Of a DNA stretch of 64,000 bases, positions 1-8,751 are shown one piece after another (position 1 is the first letter of the stretch; each line of letters opens with the position of its first letter). Under the pieces are notes generated by a model. That model made no database searches and was not told the origin of the DNA. It saw nothing but the letters and a program-made list of their open reading frames with translations. The position numbers were made by a program, and so were the translations under genes. Source of the DNA: JAFAGX01 sp035622175 (GTDB lineage Bacteria; Acidobacteriota; Terriglobia; Terriglobales; Acidobacteriaceae); contig DASPVV010000261.1 of assembly GCA_035622175.1 (NCBI GenBank), forward strand, positions 1-64,000, read 5' to 3'.

Positions 1-165
1 CGGGCGCTGCAGAAATACATCGAGGACCCGCTCTCGGAGGCCCTGATCCAGGGCACAATCACCACCCGTCCGGCGTTCATCGAGGTCTTCCTCGACGGCA
101 ACAAGCTCTACTACCGTCCGGTGGATTCGGAGAAAGCCGAAGGCGTGCTGCTCTACGAAAACTAG
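1..165 (+). CDS. clpC: Clp-family AAA+ ATPase, C-terminal end (partial)
   Basis: This is the last 54 codons of a gene that begins before the window; frame 1 is open from the first base to a TAG at 163-165. The peptide contains RALQKYIEDPLSEALIQG, the helix of the C-terminal small (D2) domain found in ClpC and ClpB unfoldases. It then has a short beta-rich tail ending GVLLYEN. ClpC is preferred over ClpB because of the IEDPLSEAL wording, but the visible part is too short to be certain. ClpC would unfold substrates for ClpP in the cytoplasm. A strong terminator follows at once, so this is the last gene of its transcript. Confidence 0.72.
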   Translation, partial: RALQKYIEDPLSEALIQGTITTRPAFIEVFLDGNKLYYRPVDSEKAEGVLLYEN

Positions 166-190
166 TCTCGTTCTTCTCGCTTCGCTCTTC

Positions 191-216
191 GCCGCCAGCC
201 CATGCTGGCGGCTTTT
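191..216 (+). terminator. Rho-independent terminator after the Clp ATPase gene
   Basis: A perfect 9-bp stem, GCCGCCAGC and GCTGGCGGC, encloses a 4-nt loop and is followed by TTTT. It lies 25 nt after the stop codon of the Clp gene. Confidence 0.85.
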
Positions 217-317
217 GCTTGAGCGGGCGACGATTTCCCGCGCGAAAGAACCCCGGCGCAAATTCGAAACCGATGTTCTAAGATAGTCTCGCAGCATCTA
301 AGGTCCGCTATCGACTG

Positions 318-794
318 ATGGGCGGCCCACATCCATCGCGCTCCAAGGGGGGTCGTACGCGCAGGCAAAAATCTGGCAGGATCGGTTTCGACTGGCGCAG
401 TTTGGGTTGCGGCGGAATTCTCAGTCTGGCCGTCGTTCTCGGGTCCTCCATCCGAGCTCAACAAACACCGGATCCCCACGCGGTCCCGGTGATGGACGGA
501 GAGGCGGGCCCTTGTTCGGTGGCCTTTGTCGTCACCGACCTGAACGGGGCGCCGGTGTACGACGCCAGGATCCGCGTGCACATCGAGTACGGATTTGCGG
601 GGGTGCGGCGGCTCGATCTCGAAGCTGCAACCAATATCGACGGCAAAACGCAATTCAAGGGTCTCCCCAAGAAGGTGAAAGGCGGCATTCTTTCTTTTCA
701 CGCTGTCCGGGGAAAGCGCGAGGCATCAGCCACCTATGACCCGGAGAAGAGCTGCAGCGGCGAAAGCGATACCCTTGTGCTCCGGGAAAAATAA
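318..794 (+). CDS. Secreted hypothetical protein, Ig-like/carboxypeptidase-regulatory fold
   Basis: A 158-residue protein that I cannot assign to a named family. A basic N-terminus is followed by a hydrophobic stretch at about residues 30-46 (GGILSLAVVLGSSIRAQ), which looks like a signal peptide cleaved after the AQ. The mature part has alternating beta-strand patterns around VTDLNGAPVYDARIRVHIEYG and a NIDGKTQFKGLP turn. Such patterns are typical of carboxypeptidase-regulatory-like or other Ig-like domains that modify surface proteins. It stands alone between a terminator and the cupin gene. The start is uncertain because no clear ribosome binding site precedes the ATG. Function unknown. Confidence 0.55.
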   Translation: MGGPHPSRSKGGRTRRQKSGRIGFDWRSLGCGGILSLAVVLGSSIRAQQTPDPHAVPVMDGEAGPCSVAFVVTDLNGAPVYDARIRVHIEYGFAGVRRLDLEAATNIDGKTQFKGLPKKVKGGILSFHAVRGKREASATYDPEKSCSGESDTLVLREK

Positions 795-862
795 GGGAGC
801 ACCGCCCGAGCGCATCGGAACTGGAAATGGTCAGGCACTCGTTGCCAAGGAGCACAAAGCCC

Positions 863-1222
863 ATGGAAAAGGTCAACCTCAGGCAAAAATTTGCGCAAAT
901 CCGCGAGTACTGGAAGCCTTACATCGCAGCCGAACTCAACGGACAGCAGGTAAAACTGGACAAACTGAAAGGCGAGTTCGTCTTCCATCATCACCCCAAC
1001 GAAGACGAGATGTTTCTGGTGGTCAAAGGACGCTTTCGCATGGAATTTCGCGATCGCCACGTCTGGATCGAGGAAGGGGAGTTCATCGTAGTGCCCCGCG
1101 GGGTCGAACACCGCCCGGTCGCCGACCAAGAGTGCTGGATCCTGCTGTTTGAACCAGAATCGACGCTGAACACGGGCAACGTGGTGAATGAGCGTACTTT
1201 GCGGGAGCTGGAGCGGGTCTAG
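863..1222 (+). CDS. Cupin domain-containing protein
   Basis: A 119-residue single-domain cupin. The first cupin motif is clear: HHHPNEDEMFLVVKGRFRME supplies the usual metal-binding His and Glu residues. The second motif GEFIVVPRGVEHRP supplies the last histidine. Such small cupins bind a divalent metal and act as isomerases, dioxygenases or sugar-binding proteins; the substrate cannot be read from the sequence. The ATG at 863 is chosen over an in-frame GTG 36 nt upstream because AAGGAG lies 10 nt before it. The gene follows the hypothetical secreted protein by 68 nt and may share its transcript. Confidence 0.85.
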   Translation: MEKVNLRQKFAQIREYWKPYIAAELNGQQVKLDKLKGEFVFHHHPNEDEMFLVVKGRFRMEFRDRHVWIEEGEFIVVPRGVEHRPVADQECWILLFEPESTLNTGNVVNERTLRELERV

Positions 1223-1291
1223 GGGCGTCACCCAGGGGCCTGGAGCCCCTGCCAGGCTTGGCTTAAACCGGCGCGCGAAGCGTCCCCCCCA

Positions 1292-1316
1292 CTCGGGGAG
1301 GGAAGTCCTCCCCGAG
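1292..1316. other. Perfect 10-bp inverted repeat after the cupin gene
   Basis: CTCGGGGAGG and CCTCCCCGAG pair across a 5-nt loop. No T-run follows on the plus strand, so it could be a factor-dependent 3' end or an mRNA-stabilising hairpin rather than a classical terminator. Confidence 0.5.
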
Positions 1317-1491
1317 GAGCTTGCTCCAGGCTAACCTAGAAACGTAAGTGATACATGAACAAGGAGATAGTCATACTCCCCCGGACATCGCCTTCCGTAC
1401 CCTAGGAAACCCCTAACGAACGCGCGAGCATAGAGCCTCAGTTTCGTAAGGCCGAGTACGGCCTCCCCCCGGGAATGCCAATTTCGTCTCA

Positions 1492-2448
1492 ATGGAAAAC
1501 AACCCACAAGCTTCAGAAGAGCCAGTCTCGAGCGTTTGGGAACGGGTCCTCCACGGCATGCTGGCGGTCTTCTTGCTGGTCAGCATCGGATTGCTGGCGC
1601 ATTACTATCCGCAGCAGTCCACGCGGGAAGTTCAGCAGGAAGTTCAAGGCCTTCGCGGCGAAGTGCAACGCCTCAAGCAAGAGCAGGCGATGCCTGCCCT
1701 GGTGTTGAATCGCTACCGCAACTCCATCGCTTACATACACGGAGTATACGACGTCGCCTACGATGGCGAGTCTCCGCCCATCCTGCGGGCGCGCGTGTCG
1801 GGAACCGGATTTGTGGTCGCCGAAGGGCTGCTGGCGACGAACCGTCACGTTGCCGAGCCCTGGTATGAGGATCCCGATTCCGCGGTTCTCATCCGCAAAG
1901 GCGCCCATCCCCACCTGGAACGATTGATCGCCTTCTTTCCCGGATTACCGGAACCGGTGAATCTGATCCAGGCGGCTTTGTCGGCGCAAGGAGATCTGGC
2001 TGTACTGCGCATCGAGAATTTGCAGTCGGTTGGCCCCCTCCGATCCCTGCCTCTGGCCGAGCAGCCGCCCGACCCTGGCGAGCTGGTTTCAGTCGTCGGC
2101 TATCCCATGGGAGTGTTGGGCATGGTCGCGAAGTCGCCGGCCGCAGTCTATGAGAGGTTGGCGTTGCGTCACGACGACCAGAATGCCGCCAGCGAACTAG
2201 CCGCCCTGTCCCTGATTCGCCCCTCCGCCACTTGCGGGCATTTGGGAGATGTGGTGGGCGACAAGCTCATTTACGATGCGCCCACCGCGCATGGGGCGAG
2301 CGGCGGTCCGGTCTTCAATTCGCAGGGTGAGGTCATTGGCGTGAACGCCGCCTACATCGACGGTTTCTCCGGTGGGACCTTGGGCGTTTCGGTGCGGGCG
2401 CTGCGGCCGTTAATTCAAGCTGCGCAATCGAAAGGCGCGAAGCGCTAG
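1492..2448 (+). CDS. Membrane-anchored trypsin-like serine protease (HtrA-type, no PDZ)
   Basis: A 318-residue protein. A single N-terminal membrane segment (about 24-42, MLAVFLLVSIGLLAHYY) is followed by a short coiled coil (about 45-66, EVQQEVQGLRGEVQRLKQEQ) and a trypsin-like peptidase domain. The catalytic triad is visible: His119 in ATNRHVAEP, Asp168 in QGDLAVLRI and Ser270 in AHGASGGPVF. Unlike DegP or DegS it has no C-terminal PDZ domain; the chain ends soon after the protease fold. It is therefore probably an inner-membrane protease facing the periplasm. The coiled coil may mediate oligomerisation. Substrates are unknown. It converges with clcA, with only 9 nt between the two ends. 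Confidence 0.88.
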   Translation: MENNPQASEEPVSSVWERVLHGMLAVFLLVSIGLLAHYYPQQSTREVQQEVQGLRGEVQRLKQEQAMPALVLNRYRNSIAYIHGVYDVAYDGESPPILRARVSGTGFVVAEGLLATNRHVAEPWYEDPDSAVLIRKGAHPHLERLIAFFPGLPEPVNLIQAALSAQGDLAVLRIENLQSVGPLRSLPLAEQPPDPGELVSVVGYPMGVLGMVAKSPAAVYERLALRHDDQNAASELAALSLIRPSATCGHLGDVVGDKLIYDAPTAHGASGGPVFNSQGEVIGVNAAYIDGFSGGTLGVSVRALRPLIQAAQSKGAKR

Positions 2449-2457
2449 GGCGAGGCG

Positions 2458-4299
2458 TCACTCCGACCGCCGTCGCGGGCGGATCCATCCTGGTTCCCTG
2501 ATGTGCTCCTCTTCCAGGCGTCGCAGGTGTGCGGCCATGATTCCCGGCCTTCCCAAATAGCCCACGATGCAGCGAGGGTCGTTACGGTCGACCACCGGCA
2601 GGCGACCGAGGTTGTTGCGCAGCATCTTGGCGGATGCCTCAGCCAGCTGCTCATCCGGGAAGGTTACAATGACTTCGCGCGTCCCGGCCTCAAGAACCGT
2701 GGCGTTGCCCCTGGGATCTTTGTCGAGCGCGCGCACCACGTCTCCCCGGGTTATGATTCCGACCAGCCTTCCCTTCGGGTCCACCACCAGCAGGCCTTGA
2801 TGCCGGCTGATCTCGGGATCGTGACGGGTGATGCGGTCCGACAATTCGCCGACTTTCATGTCCGCGGGAATGGTCGGAGCCGCCTTGTCCATGGTTTCAG
2901 CTACCATCATTTGCCGGAGCACATCCGCCTCGTAGTCTTGATGGATGTACAGACCGCGGCGGGCCAGTTTTTCGGTCATGATCGAGGCGCGCGGCATCAG
3001 TAACATGGCGATGCCGTCGGCAATGACACTCACCAACATGAGAGGCAGCACCGCATTGTAATCGCGGGTGATTTCGAAGGCGAAGATAATGAAGGAGAAT
3101 GTGGCGCGAGAGGCGGCGCCGAAAACCGCTCCCATGGCGACCAGGGCGAAGGCTGCAGGAGAGAGATGGGCGGCCGGGAAGACGCCGTCAACCGCCGCGG
3201 CAAACAGGCCGCCCATGGCAGCACCCGACATGAACATGGGGGCCAGCAAGCCGCCGGAGGTCCCCGAGCCAAGCGAAATCACCAGTGCCACCGCCTTCGC
3301 CACCATGACGATGACGAGCATCTTCCACCCCAGGCTGGCATTGAGAATGTCGCCAATCGTGTCATAGCCAACTCCTAGAACCCGGGGCACAAAATATCCG
3401 ATCACGCCCAAGCCCAGGGCGCCGATGGCCGGCCACCACACCTCGTCGACCGGCAGCTTCTCAAACTGGTCCTCCGTCCAATAGAGCAGCTTGCTAAAGC
3501 CGACCGCTGCCAGCCCACAGGCGACCCCTAGGACCAGGTAGAAGGGTAGCGCCCGCGGAACCCCGAAGTCCATGGAGGCCACTTTGAACATGGGGCCTGC
3601 TCCCAGAAGTTGCATGTGCAGGGCTGTGGCCAGGGTGCTCGCGATCACCAAAGGGATGAACGATCGCGCTTTGAACTCAAACAGCAGCAGTTCAATGGCG
3701 AGGATGACGCCGGCAATGGGAGTGTTGAAAGTAGCCGACATGCCCGCCGCCGCTCCGCAGGCCAGCAGTACCTTACGTTCGGACGCCGTGGTATGCAGCG
3801 CCTGCCCAATCAGGGATCCAAACGCCCCCCCGGTCTGAATGATGGGGCCCTCCGCCCCGAACGGACCGCCCGTGCCGATGGCAATCGCGGCCGAGAGCGG
3901 CTTCAAAACTGCGACCCGCGGCTCGATGCGGCTGCGATTGACGAGCACGGCTTCCATGGCCTCCGGAATGCCATGGCCCTTGATCTTGGGGGTACCATAC
4001 TTGGCCATGAATCCGACGATGATCCCGCCGACGACCGGAACCGGGATCACCCACAAGCCGAGTTGGTGGTGGCGAGCGCTGATGAACTCAAAGGCAATAC
4101 GGTGATAGAAGGCGATATTGGTAAACAGCCCAATCAGGTCATAGAGCACGTAGGCGATGAGCCCGGCAATGAGCCCGATTCCCGCCGCCAGCACCGATAT
4201 GAGAAACATGCGAAACTGCGCCGGCTCGGCCGCTCGCACGTCCGCAACTTGCATGCCGGTAGCGCCGATGGTGGCAGGGGCAGGACTGCCGTCGGTCAC
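2458..4299 (-). CDS. clcA: CLC-family chloride channel/transporter with CBS pair
   Basis: A 613-residue CLC protein. The transmembrane body (about residues 30-445) carries the family signatures: GHGIPEA in place of GSGIP, GGPFGAEGP with the gating glutamate, and GSGTSGGLLAP. Two CBS domains follow (about 465-590, VGELSDRITRHD and TVLEAGTREVIV regions). These usually bind adenine nucleotides and regulate opening. It probably exchanges chloride for protons across the inner membrane, which in other bacteria helps acid tolerance. Translation appears to start at a GTG. The gene lies 38 nt after a MarR-type regulator on the same strand, so the two are probably co-transcribed. Confidence 0.92.
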   Translation of the reverse strand: MTDGSPAPATIGATGMQVADVRAAEPAQFRMFLISVLAAGIGLIAGLIAYVLYDLIGLFTNIAFYHRIAFEFISARHHQLGLWVIPVPVVGGIIVGFMAKYGTPKIKGHGIPEAMEAVLVNRSRIEPRVAVLKPLSAAIAIGTGGPFGAEGPIIQTGGAFGSLIGQALHTTASERKVLLACGAAAGMSATFNTPIAGVILAIELLLFEFKARSFIPLVIASTLATALHMQLLGAGPMFKVASMDFGVPRALPFYLVLGVACGLAAVGFSKLLYWTEDQFEKLPVDEVWWPAIGALGLGVIGYFVPRVLGVGYDTIGDILNASLGWKMLVIVMVAKAVALVISLGSGTSGGLLAPMFMSGAAMGGLFAAAVDGVFPAAHLSPAAFALVAMGAVFGAASRATFSFIIFAFEITRDYNAVLPLMLVSVIADGIAMLLMPRASIMTEKLARRGLYIHQDYEADVLRQMMVAETMDKAAPTIPADMKVGELSDRITRHDPEISRHQGLLVVDPKGRLVGIITRGDVVRALDKDPRGNATVLEAGTREVIVTFPDEQLAEASAKMLRNNLGRLPVVDRNDPRCIVGYLGRPGIMAAHLRRLEEEHIREPGWIRPRRRSE

Positions 4300-4337
4300 G
4301 ATCCTGGAGGCATCTTCCGCGATTCGAATTCTTCTCC

Positions 4338-4796
4338 TTAGGCTTTTGCGCCGGCTTCGGAAACCCAGCCCTTGCGGTTCTTGTTCACTTGGACGGTGCG
4401 GCGGAGCGCGGCGATCAGAGCCGGCCCTTGCACGCGAAGCTCGGCGCGGTGATCGAGCGAAAGCTCCCGCAAGATCTTTTCGCCCTTGCGGGTGACAGAA
4501 AGCAGCACTTCCCGCCGGTCCTCACCGGCCCGGTCCCGCCGCACATAGCCGCCCTTCGCCAGCCGGTTGACCAGTTCCACCGTGCTGTGATGGCGAATCT
4601 GCAGGCGTTCGGCCAGTTCGCCAATCGAGGGACGGACGCTTTCGGGGAGGCCCTTCAGGCTCAGCAGGAGTTGGTGTTGGCCAGGCTCCAGGCCGGCGCG
4701 GCGGGCCGCCTGCTCGCTGAAGTGAAGAAATCTCCGGATCTGGTAACGCAGTTCGGCCAGAGCTTGATAGTCGGCCGCGGTCAGAGATCTCTCCAT
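4338..4796 (-). CDS. MarR-family transcriptional regulator
   Basis: A 152-residue winged-helix protein. The helix-turn-helix is seen in SIGELAERLQIRHHSTVELV (about 57-76) and the wing in GYVRRDRAGEDRREVLLSVT (about 84-103), a textbook MarR pattern. MarR dimers usually repress their own gene and its neighbours until a small ligand or oxidation releases them. Here the neighbour is clcA, 38 nt downstream, so chloride/proton exchange or acid response is the likely regulated function (inference). A small palindrome sits in its own upstream region at 4830-4842. Confidence 0.88.
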   Translation of the reverse strand: MERSLTAADYQALAELRYQIRRFLHFSEQAARRAGLEPGQHQLLLSLKGLPESVRPSIGELAERLQIRHHSTVELVNRLAKGGYVRRDRAGEDRREVLLSVTRKGEKILRELSLDHRAELRVQGPALIAALRRTVQVNKNRKGWVSEAGAKA

Positions 4797-5135
4797 AGGG
4801 GCAGATTCTTTCCTGTTGCCGTCATTTTAATCGTAACACGATGTATACCGAAGTGACGACCGGGCATCTCCGGCGACGGGCCGCTTCCCCCGCCCGTTCT
4901 TCCTCGCTTGCGCTCCCGGGTTCGAGTGCGACGATCGTTGATGAGCGAAGTTTCCTCGGCTCGTCCGGCGGGTCGACGCCGCCGATTTTCGCGGTCGGCA
5001 GGCGCCACTGGCCACCCGGGTTCGACTCCGTTTAAAATCCCTAGTCCCCCGGTTTTGCGAACGCCGGCGGGAGTTCGGCGACCGTCGGCGCGACAAAATG
5101 CTGGGTTCTGAGGAAACCGCACGAAGGAGAACACT
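4797..5135. promoter_or_regulatory. Divergent intergenic region between marR and purB
   Basis: This 339-bp stretch holds no gene I can support. Near marR there is a 13-bp palindrome, ATCGT-AAC-ACGAT at 4830-4842. On the minus strand it overlaps the spacer of a weak promoter-like pair (TTCGGT, 17 bp, TAAAAT), as an autoregulatory MarR operator would. Toward purB an AT-rich TAAAAT at 5033-5038 could be a -10 box, but I see no matching -35. AAGGAG at 5124-5129 serves the TTG start of purB. Confidence 0.4.
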
Positions 5136-6464
5136 TTGATTCTACGATACACCCGGCCGGAGATGGGCCGGATTTGGAGCGACGAAAACCGCTTTCGGAC
5201 ATGGTTGACGGTGGAGGTGGCGGCGACGGAGACTTTAGCCGCCGCAGGCGTTGTTCCCAAGGAAGCAGCCAAGGCCATCCGCGAGCGCGCCGGGTTCACG
5301 CTCGAGCGCATTCATGAGATCGAGGCCGAGGTGCGCCACGACGTCATCGCCTTTACGACCGCGGTAGCGGAAATGGTGGGTCCGCATGCCCGGTGGTTTC
5401 ACTACGGGCTGACCTCCAACGATGTGGTGGACACGGCGCAAGCCCTGCTGATCGGCCAAGCCTCCGCCCGGATCGCCGCCGGTCTCGAAAAGCTTTCCGA
5501 AGTGCTCGAGCGACGCGCCTGGGAATTCAAGCGTACGCCCATGGTGGGACGTACGCACGGTATGCATGCCGAGCCCATCACGTTCGGACTGAAGCTGGCC
5601 AATTGGTATTCGGAGACCGAGCGCAATCGGGAGCGCTTCGCGCGCGCCGCCGAAGACATGCGGGTGGGGAAGTTCTCGGGTGCTGTCGGCACCTTTGCCC
5701 ATCTGAGCCCGGAGCTGGAGGAGAAGATCTGCGCGCGGCTGGGCCTGAAAGCCGCCGCCATTTCGTCCCAGGTCATTCAACGCGACCGCCACGCTTATTA
5801 CTTGGCCACCTTGGCGGTGATGGCCAGCACCCTGGACAAGATTGCCACCGAAATCCGTCATCTCCAGCGCAGCGAGGTCAGGGAGGCGGAAGAGTTCTTT
5901 AGCGAGAAACAAAAAGGGTCCTCCGCCATGCCCCATAAGCGGAATCCGGTCACCGCCGAGCAGATCAGCGGGCTGGCGCGCATCGTGCGCTCCAATACCC
6001 AGGCCGGCCTCGAAAACGTCGCCTTGTGGCACGAGCGCGACATTTCGCACTCTTCCGTCGAACGGGTGATCCTTCCCGATTCGACGATCCTGAGCGATTA
6101 CCTGCTCGAGAAAACCAGCCATCTGATCGACACTTTGATCGTGTACCCCGAGCGGATGGCGAGCCATCTGGAGGATGGCGGCGGGCTGGTGTACAGCGGC
6201 CAGGTCTTGCTCGACCTGGTCGAGCACGGGGTGGCCCGCGAAGAGGCCTATCGGCTGGTGCAGGCGCACGCCATGCGCGCTTGGAGCGAAGGCGCCAATT
6301 TCCGGGATTTGGTGCTGCGGGATCGAGCCATCACCCGGCGCGTGCCCCGCCACCAGATCGAGCGCGCCTTCGATCTCAAGCGTCAGCTGCGCAACGTGGA
6401 CCAGATTTTCGCCCGCGTATTTCCTGATCACGACCGCGCCAAGAAGCGCCGTCGCAAACGGTAG
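5136..6464 (+). CDS. purB: Adenylosuccinate lyase
   Basis: A 442-residue lyase of the fumarase/aspartase superfamily. It cleaves SAICAR to AICAR and adenylosuccinate to AMP in purine synthesis. The N-terminus ILRYTRPEMGRIW and the superfamily signature GSSAMPHKRNP (about residues 264-274) are diagnostic, as are the catalytic-loop regions TSNDVVDTA and GRTHGMHAEP. The start is a TTG preceded by AAGGAG, which gives the usual MI-RYTRPEM beginning. Two other purine genes, purL and purF, lie 13 kb away and are not linked to it. Confidence 0.96.
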   Translation: MILRYTRPEMGRIWSDENRFRTWLTVEVAATETLAAAGVVPKEAAKAIRERAGFTLERIHEIEAEVRHDVIAFTTAVAEMVGPHARWFHYGLTSNDVVDTAQALLIGQASARIAAGLEKLSEVLERRAWEFKRTPMVGRTHGMHAEPITFGLKLANWYSETERNRERFARAAEDMRVGKFSGAVGTFAHLSPELEEKICARLGLKAAAISSQVIQRDRHAYYLATLAVMASTLDKIATEIRHLQRSEVREAEEFFSEKQKGSSAMPHKRNPVTAEQISGLARIVRSNTQAGLENVALWHERDISHSSVERVILPDSTILSDYLLEKTSHLIDTLIVYPERMASHLEDGGGLVYSGQVLLDLVEHGVAREEAYRLVQAHAMRAWSEGANFRDLVLRDRAITRRVPRHQIERAFDLKRQLRNVDQIFARVFPDHDRAKKRRRKR

Positions 6465-6519
6465 AGGGAAGCGGAGAGCGCGCACCCCTCGGATGAGCGG
6501 GAGGCGAGCGTTGCCCGCC

Positions 6520-8565
6520 TCAGGAACTGGAAACGGAGTCCGGCTTGGCGCCGAAGAACGCTGCCACCTCGGCGAGGTCCGTGGTCTTTCGATAGTTCGG
6601 CAGGCTCTCGAGGAAGAGGCTGCCATACTGCTTTTTCAGAATGCGATTGTCGAGCAGGGCCAGCAGGCCCCGGTCGTCAAGCGAACGAATCAGCCGCCCG
6701 AAGCCCTGTTTCAGAGTGATCACGGCGGCCGGCACCTGATATTGAAAGAACGCATTTCCCCCCTCGGCGTCGATGGCCTTCACCCGCGCGGCCACCACCG
6801 GATCGCTCGGAACCGCGAAGGGCAAGCGATCGATAACGACACAGCTCAGTTGCTCGCCTTGCACATCCACGCCCTGCCAGAAGGACGAAGTCGCAAACAG
6901 CACGGCATTGGGGGTTGAGCGGAATTTTTCGAGCAGCCTGCTCTTCGGTGCGTCCCCCTGCAGCAGCATGGGAAAGCCGAGTTCCCCTAATAATCGTTGA
7001 TAGATCTCCTTCATCTGCGCATAGCTGGTGAATAAAACAAAGGCCCGGCCTTCGGTTATTTCGAGCAAACGCCGCGTTCGCTCGGCGGCCTTGGCTGCAA
7101 ATTGAGGGGTGCGAGGATCGGGAAGGTCCGGTGGAATGTAGAGAAGGGCTTGGGTGGCATAATCAAAATGGGAGGCTACCACCAGCTCTCTGCCGAACTC
7201 ACAGCCAAGCCGGCGCCGCACGTAGGTGAAGCCTCCACTGACGGCCAGGGTAGCGGAGGTCAGCACCACGCAATCGAGCTTGTCGAAAAGGCAGGTTTTG
7301 AGAATGGGGCCGACATCGATGGGCGTGGCCTGGAGAAAGACGTTGGTCCTCGCACCCCGTATCTCATTCGGGGCGGAATCTATATTCCCCAAGTGGCTGG
7401 CCGGGCGCAGGCCGTGTCCAAGCCGCCCGCTTCGCCGCTCGATCCAGTACACGATATTCGGATCTTCCAACTCCATGAGAAACCCGAGTTGCATCCCCAA
7501 TTCCTCGGCGCGCCGAACAAAGTTGAAGACCTCTTCCGGTTTGTTAGGCAGGCTCGCAAGCTCGGAGGTGAGCCGTTTCAACGATTTTTTTAGGGCGAGG
7601 AATTCATCGCCATTTTCCTCGAGGAACTGTCGCCGGTTGTCAAACGCAAACCGTCCTTCTCCCGGCGGCAGCACCGAAAAGAAAAGTCCAGACCGATCGC
7701 GCAAACCTCTCACCGCATTCCGCACGGCGGAGGAGAGAAGATGCTCGCGCTCGAGCGAAACTTCGACGTCCCGGCAGAGTTCCTCGACGCGTGCATTGCT
7801 CACCGAAACTCCGAAGTAGTTTCCCGCCACTACCTCCAGTTCGTGGGCTTCGTCGAAGATGATGGTTCCGACTTCGGGCAGGATGCCGGCATCGGGCGCA
7901 TTCTCCGCCTGCTTGATGGCGAGATCGGCGAAGAACAGATGATGGTTGACGATGATGATATCGCTTGCCATCGCCCGGCGATGCATCTCGGTGATGAAAC
8001 AGTTTTCCCAGGAGCTGCACTTTTGACCGAGACAGGTCTCCGAGCGCGCATCCAGCTTGTGCCAGAGCAGGCTCGACTCGGGCAGGGCGGCTAATTCCGC
8101 ACGGTCCCCGGCTGCCGTGGTTTTCTCCCAGGCGGCGATCGTTCGGTAGTGCTCGATCTCCTCCAGTCCGCTGAGGACCGGCTGCCGGGTGAGGTCGTAA
8201 AGCTTTTTCCGGCACAGGTAGTTATTGCGTCCTTTCATGTAGCAAACGTTGAGCTTACCCGTGCCGCGGGGGTAGATCGCCTGCTCCAGAAAGGGAATAT
8301 CTTTGTAGAAAAGCTGCTCCTGCAGATTCTTGGTCCCGGTCGAAATGATGACCCGCTTCCCGGACTGGATCACCGGCACCAGATAGGCGAGAGTTTTGCC
8401 CGTACCCGTACCGGCTTCGATGATCAGGTGGCGCTTCTCCCGCAGCGCCTGTTCGACCGCCTGCGCCATCTGCAGTTGTCCCCGCCGAAACTCGTAGGCC
8501 GGATGAGTGCGGGAGAGAACGCCGCTCGGAGCAAAGAAGTTGTGGAGCGAGACCGTCGACTGCAT
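6520..8565 (-). CDS. dinG: DinG/YoaA-type ATP-dependent DNA helicase (XPD family)
   Basis: A 681-residue superfamily 2 helicase. Motif I is EAGTGTGKT and motif II is IIFDEAHELE. Between them lie the cysteines of an iron-sulphur cluster (NYLC, then TCLGQKC and ENC). C-terminal helicase motifs include SFWQGVDVQGEQ and QGFGRLIRS. Family members unwind R-loops and D-loops and help replication past damage. The frame stays open far upstream, but that extension overlaps der on the other strand. I chose the ATG at 8565 (MQSTVSLHNFFAP) because it matches the family N-terminus, although its ribosome binding site is weak. Confidence 0.93.
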   Translation of the reverse strand: MQSTVSLHNFFAPSGVLSRTHPAYEFRRGQLQMAQAVEQALREKRHLIIEAGTGTGKTLAYLVPVIQSGKRVIISTGTKNLQEQLFYKDIPFLEQAIYPRGTGKLNVCYMKGRNNYLCRKKLYDLTRQPVLSGLEEIEHYRTIAAWEKTTAAGDRAELAALPESSLLWHKLDARSETCLGQKCSSWENCFITEMHRRAMASDIIIVNHHLFFADLAIKQAENAPDAGILPEVGTIIFDEAHELEVVAGNYFGVSVSNARVEELCRDVEVSLEREHLLSSAVRNAVRGLRDRSGLFFSVLPPGEGRFAFDNRRQFLEENGDEFLALKKSLKRLTSELASLPNKPEEVFNFVRRAEELGMQLGFLMELEDPNIVYWIERRSGRLGHGLRPASHLGNIDSAPNEIRGARTNVFLQATPIDVGPILKTCLFDKLDCVVLTSATLAVSGGFTYVRRRLGCEFGRELVVASHFDYATQALLYIPPDLPDPRTPQFAAKAAERTRRLLEITEGRAFVLFTSYAQMKEIYQRLLGELGFPMLLQGDAPKSRLLEKFRSTPNAVLFATSSFWQGVDVQGEQLSCVVIDRLPFAVPSDPVVAARVKAIDAEGGNAFFQYQVPAAVITLKQGFGRLIRSLDDRGLLALLDNRILKKQYGSLFLESLPNYRKTTDLAEVAAFFGAKPDSVSSS

Positions 8566-8606
8566 GCTGGGGACCGCAGGCTGGGAACGCGAGGTCACGG
8601 AGTCTC

Positions 8607-8612
8607 TATAAT
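8607..8612 (+). promoter_or_regulatory. Candidate -10 box in the dinG-der divergent region
   Basis: A perfect TATAAT lies 140 nt before the chosen der start. No good -35 is visible 16-18 bp upstream, so this is only a candidate. The short region must drive both der and dinG. Confidence 0.3.
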
Positions 8613-8751
8613 AAGTCACAATACGCCTCTCGATCTGTGGCGCAACCCTCGCCTGCGGGCAGGTTCTCTCGCGCCTGCGGGTCGAAGCGGCCGGCTGCAA
8701 TCTGTCCGGTTGTTCCCCGAGCGGCTGGGGCACCGGCTCGGAAGCCGAACC

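Noticed and set aside
5018..5029. GGGTTCGACTCC, which looks like the T-loop of a tRNA.
   Set aside because: The flanking bases do not form a 5-bp T-stem, and no anticodon arm or acceptor pairing fits within 100 bp on either side.
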